Position numbers and translations under genes: made by a program. DNA of 64,000 nucleotides from Lepus europaeus (Eukaryota > Chordata > Mammalia > Lagomorpha > Leporidae): NCBI RefSeq assembly GCF_033115175.1, contig NC_084827.1, forward strand, positions 183,015,388 through 183,079,387, given 5' to 3'. This document shows positions 1 to 11,800 of the stretch, piece after piece (the stretch's first letter is position 1; every line of letters begins with the position of its first letter). Below the pieces are notes generated by a model. It was given only the letters and a program-made list of their open reading frames with translations, did not search any database and was not told where the DNA came from.

Positions 1-905
1 GGGTGCCCCGGGGAGGCCGCCCCTTGCTCAGAGCACTCTGGGCGCTGGACTCCGACAGCCTGGTCCGTAGAGGGGACGCTGACCACAGAGCCGACGACAC
101 CCGAGGCTCTACCAGACCCAGCTGCTCCCCGACTTGGGCACTGCTGGCCTCTCCCACACATGAGGCCTGGCATGCACACAGCGGGGGCTGGGGGTCACAC
201 GTCCCTCTACCTTCCCCAGATGCTGCGGTGACTGCCACGACTCCGGGAGAGCTGGCCATGTTCTGGAATATTCTGAAGATGGAGGAAACCAAATCCCAGG
301 CAAACTGGATGCTCCAAGTGAGCAAAGAGGAAGAAGAGCTTGCGGCCGGAGCCGTCAGAGGTCATGGGTTGCGAGAGTGGAGCGGGGGCTGGGCAGGAAG
401 ACGCACCCTGGAGCCAGCAGGCAGGGACCAGGCTGGGCGAGGGCAAGGAACAGGCAAAGGTTCCCGGGCCAAAAATGCAGCCACACTTATAGAATGACCG
501 AAGAACAAACGTGGAAGTTCAGTCATCTATGGAGAGGCGTGAGCGCCTTGTGTCCACCTGAGACAGTCACTGTGTGCCCACAAGGCCGTGAGTGCCCACC
601 ACTACCACTGTCCCCTCCGCCACTGCCACCTAAGGCTGCCGGGCCGAAGGACGTGCCATCTCCACCTGCAGAGACCGTGGCAGCCACCACAGTGGCCACC
701 GGTGCAGGTCTTCTTCACCACGTGGGGGGACAATGTGGTCGTCACGTGACCATGAGAGGGACGGACCTCCCTGTGGAGCCACCTGTCCACCAGGGGATGT
801 GGCCTCTTCCGTGCGGGCCACTGAGTCAGCAGCTGGGCCCCCGCCCTGAGCCAACAGCTCCTGCCTGGCCGTCAGGTCAGAGGCAAAGGCCTCCAGCTGC
901 TGACA
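1..905. other. Intergenic sequence, no gene recognised
   Basis: GC-rich single-copy-looking sequence. Several open frames occur on both strands, but none has a recognisable domain or a splice pattern I can support. By synteny the gene to the left would be GPC1, but I see no glypican coding sequence here. Confidence 0.5.
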
Positions 906-3475
906 GTGCTGGACTCAGTCCCAGCCCCGCCCCACACCCTCCTATCCAGCAACCCCCGCCCCACACCCTCCTATCCAGCAGCCCCACCCCACACCCTCCT
1001 ATCCAGCAGCCCCCGCCCCACACCCTCCTATCCAGACGCCCCACCCCACACCCTCCTATCCAGACGCCCCACCCCACACCCTCCTATCCAGCAGCCCCCG
1101 CCCCACACCCTCCTATCCAGCAGCCCCACCCCACACCCTCCTATCCAGCAGCCCCCGCCCACACCCTCCTATCTAGACGCCCCCGCCCCACACCCTCCTA
1201 TCCAGCAGCCCCACCCCAAACCCTCCTATCTAGACGCCCCCGCCCCACACCCTCCTATCTAGACGCCCCCGCCCCACACCCTCCTATCCAGACGCCCCCA
1301 CCCACACCCTCCTATCCAGCAGCCCCGCCCACACCCTCCTATCCAGCAGCCCCGCCCCACACCCTCCTATCCAGATGCCCCCGCCCCACACCCTCCTATC
1401 CAGCAGCCCCCGCCCACACCCTCCTATCCAGCAGCCCCCGCCCACACCCTCCTATCCAGACGCCCCCGCCCACACCCTCCTATCCAGCAGCCCCCGCCCC
1501 ACACCCTCCTATCTAGACGCCCCCGCCCCACACCCTCCTATCCAGCAGCCCCCGCCCACACCCTCCTATCCAGACGCCCCGCCCACACCCTCCTATCCAG
1601 ACGCCCCCGCCCACACCCTCCTATCCAGCAGCCCCGCCCACACCCTCCTATCCAGACGCCCCCGCCCCACACCCTCCTATCCAGACGCCCCCGCCCCACA
1701 CCCTCCTATCCAGACGCCCCGCCCCACACCCTCCTATCCAGCAGCCCCCGCCCACACCCTCCTATCCAGACGCCCCGCCCACACCCTCCTATCCAGACGC
1801 CCCCGCCCACACCCTCCTATCCAGCAGCCCCGCCCACACCCTCCTATCCAGACGCCCCCGCCCCACACCCTCCTATCCAGACGCCCCCGCCCCACACCCT
1901 CCTATCCAGACGCCCCGCCCCACACCCTCCTATCCAGCAGCCCCGCCCACACCCTCCTATCCAGCAGCCCCGCCCCACACCCTCCTATCCAGCAGCCCCC
2001 GCCCACACCCTCCTATCCAGACACCACCACCCCACACCCTCCTATCCAGACACCACCACCCCACACCCTCCTATCCAGCAGCCCCGCCCCACACCCTCCT
2101 ATCCAGCAGCCCCCGCCCACACCCTCCTATCCAGCAGCCCCACCCCACACCCTCCTATCTAGACGCCCCCGCCCCACACCCTCCTATCCAGACGCCCCCG
2201 CCCCACACCCTCCTATCCAGCAGCCCCCGCCCACACCCTCCTATCCAGCAGCCCCGCCCACACCCTCCTATCCAGACGCCCCCGCCCCACACCCTCCTAT
2301 CCAGCAGCCCCCACCCCACACCCTCCTATCCAGCAGCCCCCACCCCACACCCTCCTATCCAGCAGCCCCCGCCCCACACCCTCCTATCCAGACACCCCCA
2401 CCCCACACCCTCCTATCCAGACGCCCCCGCCCACACCCTCCTATCCAGACGCCCCCGCCCCACACCCTCCTATCCAGCAGCCCCCACCCCACACCCTCCT
2501 ATCCAGACGCCCCCGCCCCACACCCTCCTATCCAGACGCCCCGCCCACACCCTCCTATCCAGCAGCCCCCGCCCACACCCTCCTATCCAGACGCCCCGCC
2601 CACACCCTCCTATCCAGACGCCCCCGCCCACACCCTCCTATCCAGCAGCCCCGCCCACACCCTCCTATCCAGACGCCCCCGCCCCACACCCTCCTATCCA
2701 GACGCCCCGCCCCACACCCTCCTATCCAGCAGCCCCGCCCACACCCTCCTATCCAGCAGCCCCGCCCCACACCCTCCTATCCAGCAGCCCCCGCCCACAC
2801 CCTCCTATCCAGACACCACCACCCCACACCCTCCTATCCAGACACCACCACCCCACACCCTCCTATCCAGCAGCCCCGCCCCACACCCTCCTATCCAGCA
2901 GCCCCCGCCCACACCCTCCTATCCAGCAGCCCCACCCCACACCCTCCTATCTAGACGCCCCCGCCCCACACCCTCCTATCCAGACGCCCCCGCCCCACAC
3001 CCTCCTATCCAGCAGCCCCCGCCCACACCCTCCTATCCAGCAGCCCCGCCCACACCCTCCTATCCAGACGCCCCCGCCCCACACCCTCCTATCCAGCAGC
3101 CCCCACCCCACACCCTCCTATCCAGCAGCCCCCACCCCACACCCTCCTATCCAGCAGCCCCCGCCCCACACCCTCCTATCCAGACACCCCCACCCCACAC
3201 CCTCCTATCCAGACGCCCCCGCCCACACCCTCCTATCCAGACGCCCCCGCCCCACACCCTCCTATCCAGCAGCCCCCACCCCACACCCTCCTATCCAGAC
3301 GCCCCCGCCCCACACCCTCCTATCCAGCAGCCCCCGCCCACACCCTCCTATCCAGCAGCCCCCGCCCACACCCTCCTATCCAGACGCCCCCGCCCACACC
3401 CTCCTATCCAGCAGCCCCCGCCCACACCCTCCTATCCAGCAGCCCCGCCCCACACCCTCCTATCCAGACACCACC
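906..3475. repeat. Minisatellite, 26-29 bp unit
   Basis: About 95 tandem copies of a C-rich unit built around CACACCCTCCTATCCAGCAG followed by CCCC(C)GCC. Variants carry CCAGACG or CTAGACG instead of CCAGCAG. The unit varies between 26 and 29 bp, so all three frames stay open and spell Pro/Ser/Thr/His-rich peptides, which are artefacts. A long higher-order duplication is embedded (see findings). Confidence 0.95.
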
Positions 3476-4690
3476 GTCCCATGCAGCTCTCCCCCCAGCA
3501 CGCGGGCTCCTGGGCAGCAGGGACAGAGGACGGGCTTCCTACAGGTGTGGCCCAGAGAGGAGACGGGAGCAGCAAGGGGCAGGCCGCTGGGCCGGGCCTC
3601 ATGGGCAGCAGGGCACGGTGGTTGCAGGGAGGCCCCGGGCCCAGCAGGCAAGGGTGGGAGGAGCTGCCCTGGAGCCGGCAGGGCTGTGAGACCACAAGTA
3701 GGACAGGGGTGGTGAATGGCAGAAGGTTCTAGAAGTGGCTGGACTGAGCGGGTGTTGGGGGCAGAGCTGTGCTGAGTGCCTGGTGAGGAGGACGAGTGAT
3801 CTCTGACAGCCGAGGAGCCAAGCATGGTCCTGCCTCAGCCCCAGGGGCCGGGACCTGGGGGCCCCGGGCACCCAGCCAGCCCACAAAGAGCACAAAGTCC
3901 CCAAGACATTTCTGGTCTTGACAATCACTAATTCATTGAAAAGAGTGGTGGTGGCTGGTGCCTTTTGGGGGCCCTGAGGAGAGGGAGGTCTGGCCAGCAG
4001 GTGCACAGCCACAGGGGCACCTGCAGCACCCAGGACAGAAGCACGTGTGGCCCAGGGAAGGGGCACCCAGTCCACTGCCCATCTGGGGGAAGATCTAGCG
4101 AGGAGGCTCTCGTGCCTCATGAGCAAGACTATCGCAGTCATGCACAAAGCAGCTGTAAAGACCTGGGCACACAAGGCCGCGAGTGCCCGCCACTCCTCGT
4201 CCACCCCGTCCCTCGGCAGGTCAGGGTCCAGGGACAGCTCAGAAACGCGAAGGAGAAGCACTCGGCACAGCCAAGTTCTAGCTGCCGGAAGGTTCTGCCC
4301 ATATGAGGCAGGAAGGGCTGCTACCGTTTGGAGAGCCATCTCAATGCCGGGAAGCCAAACTCGCCAATGAAAGGGAATGGGGGGGCGGGTGTCGTCTCTG
4401 CACGGGGACAAAGCTGTGTGAAAGACACAGCTCAGCAGTGAGAGGTGCAGAGGGACCCTCGCCCGCCCCCTGAGCCTCAAAGAGCACTCTGAGAGCACAG
4501 TCCACCACACTGCTAACGCTGACTTATTTCACAAAGGGCACAACAGACAGGAGATGGAGCGTGTGCACACTCTTTACGGTGTGAAGACAAATCATGGCAT
4601 GCCTACAACCAGGCACCACGCTGGCTAACACACAGTGTAAGGTAGGCGGCTGACAGAAACCAGTCAGCAGTGTCCAAAGTGCTCATGAGA
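3476..4690. other. Intergenic sequence between two arrays
   Basis: Mixed-composition unique sequence. Some open frames exist on both strands, but no domain, splice structure or mobile element was recognised. Confidence 0.4.
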
Positions 4691-6310
4691 AACTACGGGG
4701 GTGCAGCTGTGTGAGCAAGTGTGTGAGGATGTGTGTACGTGAATACATGTATGTACAGATGTGTGAGGATGTGTGCATGGGAGAGTACACATATGTGCAG
4801 GTGAGGATGTGTACATGAGAAAGTGCACATGTGTGCAGGTGTGAGGATGTGTGTGAGGATGTGTGCATGGGAGAGTACCCGTGTGAGCATGTATGTGAGG
4901 ATGTGTGCATGGGAGAGTACACGTGTGTCCAGGTGTGAGGATGTGTGCATGGGAGAGTACACGTGTGAGCATGTGTGTGAGGATGTGTGCATGGGAGAGT
5001 ACACGTGTGTGAGCATGTGTGTGAGGATGTGTGCATGGGAGAGTACACGTGTGAGCATGTGTGTGAGGATGTGTCCATGGGAGAGTACACATGTGAGCAT
5101 GTGTGTGAGGATGTGTGCATGGGAGAGTACATGTGTGAGCATGTGTGTGAGGATGTGTGCATGGGAGAGTACACGTGTGTGAGCATGTGTGTGAGGATGT
5201 GTGCATGGGAGAGTACACGTGTGAGCATGTGTGTGAGGATGTGTCCATGGGAGAGTACACGTGTGAGCATGTGTGTGAGGATGTGTGCATGGGAGAGTAC
5301 ATGTGTGAGCATGTGTGTGAGGATGTGTGCATGGGAGAGTACCCGTGTGAGCATGTATGTGAGGATGTGTGCATGGGAGAGTACACGTGTGAGCATGTGT
5401 GTGAGGATGTGTGCATGGGAGAGTACATGTGTGAGCATGTGTGTGAGGATGTGTGCATGGGAGAGTACACGTGTGTCCAGGTGTGAGGATGTGTCCATGG
5501 GGAAGTACATGTGTGAGCATGTGTGTGAGGATGTGGGCATGGGAGAGTACACTGTGAGCATGTGTGTGAGGATGTGTGCATGGGAGAGTACACGTGTGAG
5601 CATGTGTGTGAGGATGTGTGCATGGGAGAGTACACGTGTGTGAGCATGTGTGTGAGGATGTGTCCATGGGAGAGTACATGTGTGAGCATGTGTGTGAGGA
5701 TGTGTGCATGGGAGAGTACACGTGTGAGCATGTGTGTGAGGATGTGTGCATGGGAGAGTACACGTGTGAGCATGTGTGTGAGGATGTGTCCATGGGAGAG
5801 TACACATATGTGCAGGTGAGGGTGTGTACATGAGAAAGTGCACATGTGTGCAGGTGAGGATGTGTACATGAGAAAGTGCATGTGTGTACAGGTGAGGATG
5901 TGTACATGAGAAAGTGCACGTGTGTGCAGGTGAGGATGTGTACATGAGAAAGTGCACGTGTGCAGGTGTGAGGATGTGTACATGGGAGAGTACATGTGTG
6001 AGCATGTGTGTGAGGATGTGGGCATGGGAGAGTACACGTGTGAGCATGTGTGTGAGGATGTGTGCATGGGAGAGTACCCATGTGTCCAGGTGTGCGGGTG
6101 TGTACATGAGAAAGTACATGTGTGTGCAGGTGAGGATGTGTACATGAGAAAGTACATGTGTGTGCAGGTGAGGATGTGTACATGAGAAAGTGCATGTGTG
6201 TGCAGGTGAGGGTGTGTCCATGGGAAAGTACACATATGTGCAGGTAAGGGTGTGTACATGAGAAAGTGCACGTGTGTGCAGGTGTGAGGATGTGTTACAT
6301 GGAAAGTGCA
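4691..6310. repeat. Minisatellite, about 42 bp unit
   Basis: Tandem array of a GT-rich unit, GTGTGAGCATGTGTGTGAGG followed by ATGTGTGCATGGGAGAGTACAC. At both ends the units degenerate to shorter forms (GTGCAGGTGAGGATGTGTAC, then ATGAGAAAGTGCAC). Because 42 is a multiple of three, long frames stay open on both strands (Cys/Val/Glu-rich on plus, His/Thr/Ser-rich on minus). These are not genes. Confidence 0.95.
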
Positions 6311-7704
6311 TGTGTGTGCACACGGTCCAGCACAGATTAAAGTCCATAGGCTCAGAATTCTTGTCTTTGAAGAATACTTCATTTTGTCTTTTATAAACAA
6401 TAAGCCTATACTGCCTACATAATCAAGACTTTAAATAAGCGCTTTTAATTTAGGGAAGATGTAGAAACATATTTAATGGCAGAGGGTTTTCCAGGCCTAG
6501 CTGAGAACACACAGGGGTGGTCCTCCTGGCGTTCTCACGCGTGTCCGTGTGTCCTTGCCGTGTTCTGTGTGTGTCCGGGTGGTGCAGCTGCGCTTTGCAT
6601 GTGCTGTTGGGCTGGCGGGCATCACTCCCTCAGTGACTCCTGCTTCCTTTGCTGGCTGCACACTCTCTAACCAGGACAGTACCAGCAAGGCAGGGGCGCT
6701 CAAACTTCATGGAAAACGCGCATTGTGAAGAAACGAGACGGTGGCCAGGCTGCTCGCACCCCAATAAACTCAGCTTCCAATTCCACCTCCCAGAGTTTCT
6801 GCAGCGCCCTCGTACCCCTTTCCCTTTCCACCAGACGCCGTGCAAGCTGGGGCGCCCACATCCACCCCTCCCCGAGCCCCTGCACCCAGAAGGGCAGGGG
6901 CCCAGCTCACCTCTGGGATGACCTGTAGCCAGCGCCTGGCCCATACTGGGGTACAGAGGCCCAGCCCTGCGCCCAGGGGGAGCCCCTGGAAAGCCTGGCA
7001 CCCCTCATGTGGGAACAGCAGGGAGCTCCACCAGGACCACAGCTGCAATCCACACCTCCCCACCCTGTGTCATCCCCCCTGTCAGTCACATGACCCCTCC
7101 CCCAGGACCCGGGGGGTGGTACCAAGTAAGCATTCCTCTTTCTGACCTCGTGAGAGGCCAGCGACGGGGAGGGGCTCCATCTCCTGCCGAGGCTCGGAGG
7201 CTCTCTCCCTCCCCCACCCCTTCCTCTCCCTCCCCCACCCCCCTTCCCTCCCGTGCCCACTCTATTCCTGGGCAAGGCCCACACACGTGTTTCCCTCTCC
7301 TCCCTCTGAGCACGGTATTTGTAAAATGCAGGACCTGGGATGGGGACGTGGACCCCACCTTGCCCACAGCACCCTCCCCCGGCGCGGAGCCTGGGAGCGT
7401 CGGAGAGCAGGGGTCAGGTCCATCACTGTGTCTGCCCCAACCGGGCTCCTTCCCGGTGCCCTGTGCCCTCCCACTGAGTGCTGTGTCCATGGCCCTCCAG
7501 AACACACCGGCACAGGGTGGACACTCACACGGCACACACATGTGGAACACGCAAACCTGAGGTCTGCGGGCGGGCGGCAGCAGGGAGCCGTTAGCCCGAG
7601 GGAAGGTAGTGGCTGGAGCCGCCAGGGGCGCAAGGCAGAGGTGGAGCCAGCACACAGTGCACAGAAGTTCTAGAAGCTGGAGGTCTGTCCCGGGGTGCAG
7701 ATGA
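6311..7704. other. Intergenic sequence with a short AT-rich island
   Basis: 6,330-6,475 is unusually AT-rich for this GC-rich window; the remainder is ordinary GC-rich unique sequence. No gene was recognised. ANKMY1 probably ends just to the right of this stretch. Confidence 0.4.
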
Positions 7705-8727
7705 ACGCACACCCTGGGGGCCACTTTATTGCGAGCTCAGAGGGAGACTCCGAGCCGGGCTGGAGGTGGCCGCCAGGTCCAGCAGCCGAGTGGTGGCCCC
7801 AGGGGCAGGCGGCAGGCAGGGGGCGTGACCCTGGGCCCCTCCCCTGGCCATGGGCCTCCAGCGCTGCTCCCTCCTCTATCACAGAGATCCTTCCACCTTC
7901 CAGAGCTCCGCCTCGGGAGAGGGCCCTGGGGGAATGGGCGTGGGGGAGGGGAGGGGGAGCCTAAAGAGGAGGCCCTGGTCCTGGCCGTGCAGCCGTGGAG
8001 CCCCAGGCCCTGGACAGAGCGCTCCTGCCCCAGCGCAGCCCCAGTGGTGCCGGAGCCCCACCCCGAGGGCTGCAGCCCCTGGTCCTGGCCTCGCGATGCC
8101 CAGTCCACAGGAGGCCCCAGTGTTAGCTGTGAGCACGCCTCGGCAAAGGGCCGCCTGCCCCAGGGTCTGCGGGCCAAGGGGCTGTGACCAGTCAGGGGTG
8201 CACACACGGCAGGTGTCTGCCGGTGAGAACCCGCTTCACCAGGACAGAATGTGGGTGACGGGCAGGCACGGCTTCCTGGGCACAGTGCAAGGGCAGCAGC
8301 ACAGCGAGAGGGAGCCCAGGAGGCCCTGGGCTCCTCTGCACCCCCACCTGGGACCCGGCACCCACAAAGGCTCAAGGCGGAAGCCACCCACAGCTTCTAC
8401 ACCCAGGCTCAGGCATCTCCTGCCTCGAAGGAGCCCAGGAACAGCACCTCTGGAGGTCCACCATGACACAGGACAGGGGTAGGCCGAGAAGAAACCCCCA
8501 GAAGCAGCCCCAATGCCAAGTGCCCAGAGGTCAAGGGGCAGGGGTGTCCAACAAAGAGCCCCCAGGTATGAACAGAGCCCATAGGAGGAAGGCAGCCCGG
8601 GCACCAGTGCCAGCTCCCTGGGCACGGCTGTCACACGGGGCAGGGCCCCACAGCCCAGCCTGGCCACTTGGGAAGTCCTAGAGGAAGCGTGGAGGCCGCA
8701 GGCCCGGCCGGCGCCGCCCCGACCTAC
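7705..8727 (-). other. ANKMY1: ANKMY1 last intron, terminal exon and 3' UTR (exon not placed)
   Basis: The MYND exon ends with one base of an unfinished codon, so at least one more coding exon is needed. As I remember it, the human protein ends only about 15 residues after the MYND exon; I could not find a matching sequence. A strong-looking acceptor (pyrimidine-rich run ending GTGCCCAG) lies at 8,276 on minus, but the frame it gives is long and unfamiliar. The terminal exon is left open. Confidence 0.35.
7725..7730 (-). terminator. ANKMY1: Likely ANKMY1 polyadenylation signal (AATAAA)
   Basis: A canonical AATAAA is read on the minus strand, followed 15-25 nt downstream by a GT-rich stretch (AGGGTGTGCGTTC). 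It is the first such signal downstream of the ANKMY1 MYND exon. The assignment is inferred from position. Confidence 0.6.
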
Positions 8728-8888
8728 CGATGGCCACCAAGCCGCCGCAGTCCTTCCTGTGGAACTCGGCCCAGGCCTTGGTCTTGCAGTGTTTGCTGCA
8801 CGTCAGGATCCCGTAGCAGCGCGTGCAGGGCGAGAGGCGGACCCCGATGGAGCGGCCGCAGTGGTAGCAGAACTTGAAGAAGGGGATG
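8728..8888 (-). CDS. ANKMY1: ANKMY1 coding exon 16 (MYND zinc finger)
   Basis: Acceptor TGCCTTGCAG; donor GTAGG at 8,727. The exon encodes a complete C6HC MYND finger with Cys945/948, Cys959/962, Cys968/972, His981 and Cys985 (CYHC, CTRC, CSKHC, HRKDC). Preceding it is IPFFKF, well conserved in this family. The exon completes a Ser codon begun by the AG at the end of exon 15 and ends in phase 1. Confidence 0.95.
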
Positions 8889-11800
8889 CTGCAAGGCAGG
8901 CGCTGGGCTCAGTGAACCTGCGCCCCACCAGGGGCTGCCTGGGACCCGCGTCCCGAGCAGCGTCACACAGAACGCACTGTTCTGCTCACTGCTGTGGTCC
9001 TGTGCCACAGTTAGCAAACCACACTGGCCATACACCAGGACACAGGACACAGGTCAAACTCAGCCAAGCACACACAGCTCTGAGAGCCCTGCAGACGGCA
9101 CTGTGCACAGCTCTGAGAGCCCTGCAGGTGGGGCTGTGCACAGCTCTGAGAGCCCTGCAGGTGGCGCTGTGCACACACAGCTCTGAGAGCCCTGCAGGTG
9201 GCGCTGTGCACACAGCTCTGAGAGCCCTGCAGGTGGCGCTGTGCACACACAGCTCTGAGAGCCCTGCAGGTGGCGCTGTGCACACACAGCTCTGAGAGCC
9301 CTGCAGGTGGGGCTGTGCACACAGCTCTGAGAGCCCTGCAGGTGAGACTGTGCACACACAGCTCTGAGAGCCCTGCAGGTGGCGCTGTGCACACACAGCT
9401 CTGAGAGCCCTGCAGGTGGCGCTGTGCACAGCTCTGAGAGCCCTGCAGGTGGCGCTGTGCACACACAGCTCGGAGAGCCCTGCAGGTGGCGCTGTGCACA
9501 CAGCTCTGAGAGCCCTGCAGGTGGCGCTGTGCACACACAGCTCGGAGAGCCCTGCAGGTGGCGCTGTGCACACAGCTGCCATAGTCACTAGCTCAGGGCC
9601 TATTAAGGAAAGGAGCAGAGAATTCTCTACAGAACCAGGGAACCAGGGAAGGAAACGTTTTTATGTCATATCAGTGTGATCAGGGCTGCCTGGTCAGGGC
9701 CCAGCACTGCAGGGTCAGACAGGGAAGCTGTCCTGTGTGGGGGTGGGAGAGGGGAGCCCCAGGCCCCAGGCAGCACTTGCCTCTCCGGCTCTTCCATGCT
9801 CAGCGTCTTGGGCAGGCTGGAGTTCCTCTTCCTCAGCCTGTGGCTCGAGACCAGCTCCGCTGCAACAGACCCACGTCAGCGAGGGGCTGGGGGCCAGCAC
9901 AGTGGACGCCACCTCCCTGGGCATCAGTCACGCCCCCCTGCACTGCGGGCAGGCAGGCACCGCAGCAGGAGCACGGAGGCAGAGTGGGGTGGGCCCCAGC
10001 CTCCAGGGAAGGGGCTCAGCCCTCAGGCTCCCCCCACACCCCCACCCACGCCCTCTTATCTGCAGCCCCCCGGTCAACCTGCACTGGCCATCCACGCCCC
10101 ACCCCTGCAGTGCACCCCCTGGCCACCACACTAGCTACGCTCAGCCTTGCCCAGCTCACAGCCCCTCTGCAGAGGGGACACGCCTGGCCCTGCTCTCCGG
10201 CAGCTGGTGGCAGGGGCACAGTGGCCAAGAACCCCCAAGCAGTAACTTCCACAGAACCACACAGGGTGCCATCACATGCCTCGGCTCCCTGTCCTTGAAC
10301 ACCGTGTCAGCCACCACGAGAAGGCTAGTGTCCACAGGCCTGCTGCCCCTTAGACGCAGGAGCCTCAGAGACACAGCGGCCAGCCCGGAGTGAGACGGTG
10401 GGAGCCCCTCGCTCCTCGCCCAACCCTCCCTGCCCGCCCAGCACCCAAGGCCACTCCCCTCACTGCTGTGGGACAGTGCAGCCACAGGACAGGGAAATGC
10501 TTCTAGCCTGGTCTGTGACAGTGGTCGGCTGTCAGTCACTACTCCAAAATCCAGGCGTGTGACAATGGAGAGAGGGACTTCTGTGTGCTACCGAGGAGGG
10601 ACTGTTATCAAAACTCCACTTTATGGCGAGATCACTCAAAGCCCCCGTGTCAATGAACAATGCCACGGCCCCCTGTGGCCAGCACCAGCTGGGGAACAGG
10701 CCAGCACCCAGAACAAAACCTGGCTCCCGACCCCCGGCCCTAAGCAACCACGCCTCCCTCTGCCTCCACAGCACCTCTGCTGTTCCGGGCCTTTCCCATC
10801 AACAGAATCACAACATGCGGGGGCTTCCACCGCTGGCGCCTTCCACCAGCGCTGATGCCAAGGCTCGCCCGCTTGGCAAGCGAGGGCCCGTGTCCCACCT
10901 CTGCGGCGGAGTGACACGCCGACCCACGAGGGACCCCAGCTTCTTTGTTCACCGGTTGCTGGGCACGTATCATTTTCCACTTGTGATTCTGCACGGATGG
11001 ATGTCTTCGTCACTGTGGCTAACGCCGGCAGAGGAGGGAATGGCTGGGCCACGGACTGGCTCCATGCGTAACGTCCCGAGGCGCAGCCGGGCCACCCCCA
11101 AAGCATTACAGCCTTTTCCACAGTCACCAGCAAAGGACGGGGCTGCGGCTTCTCCAGAGCCTCAGCCACACCGAGCACTGCGACTCCCTGAACACCTACG
11201 AGTGCTTCCTGACTAGAAGACCCTCGGCTGGGCAGGGGCTGCGCCTGTGACGGCCGTGAAGGCCGTGTTTGAGGGGCAAGGCAGGAAGCGTGTGGGGGGT
11301 GCATATGTGTTTGTGTGAGGGGTGGGTACATGTGTGTGTGCATATGTGTATGTGTGTGCATATGTGTGTGGTGCATGTGTGGGTATATGTGGGGGGTGGG
11401 AGTGTGGGGGTGTAGGTGTATGTGTGTGTGTGGAGGGGTGGAGGGTGTTGGTGTGTGCAGGTGTGGGGGGATGAGTGGGTGTATATGCGGGGAGTTTGGA
11501 TATGGTGTGTGTATGTGTGTGGGGGTGTGTGTGTCTGTGGTGGTGGGAATGTGTGTATGTGTGTGTGCAGGTGCATATGTGGAGGGTGATATGTGGGTGC
11601 GTATGTGAGTGGTGTGTGTGTGTGGCAGTGTGTGTGTGTGTGGTGGTAGGTGTGTGTATGTGTGAGTGTGTGTGTGGTGGTAGGTGTGTCTGTCTATGTG
11701 TGAGTGTGTGTTGGTAGTGTGTCTATGTGTGAGTGTGTGTGTGGTGGCAGGTGTGTCTATGTGTGAGTGTGTATATGGCAGTGGGTGTGTCTATGTGTGA

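Noticed and set aside
1-900. 3' end of GPC1 expected by synteny
   Set aside because: No glypican coding sequence or clear polyadenylation signal was recognised.
1375-3732. 785-residue Pro/Ser/Thr-rich open frame
   Set aside because: It is a read-through of the 26-29 bp array; the sequence shifts among three peptide phases, and other frames are also open.
4664-6400. Three overlapping 500-580 residue His/Thr/Ser-rich frames on minus
   Set aside because: All three frames are open at once because the 42-bp repeat lacks stops. No domain.
7737-8387. 216-residue minus frame as ANKMY1's last exon
   Set aside because: A plausible acceptor exists at 8,276, but the sequence does not resemble the known short C-terminus, and its length is out of line with the family.
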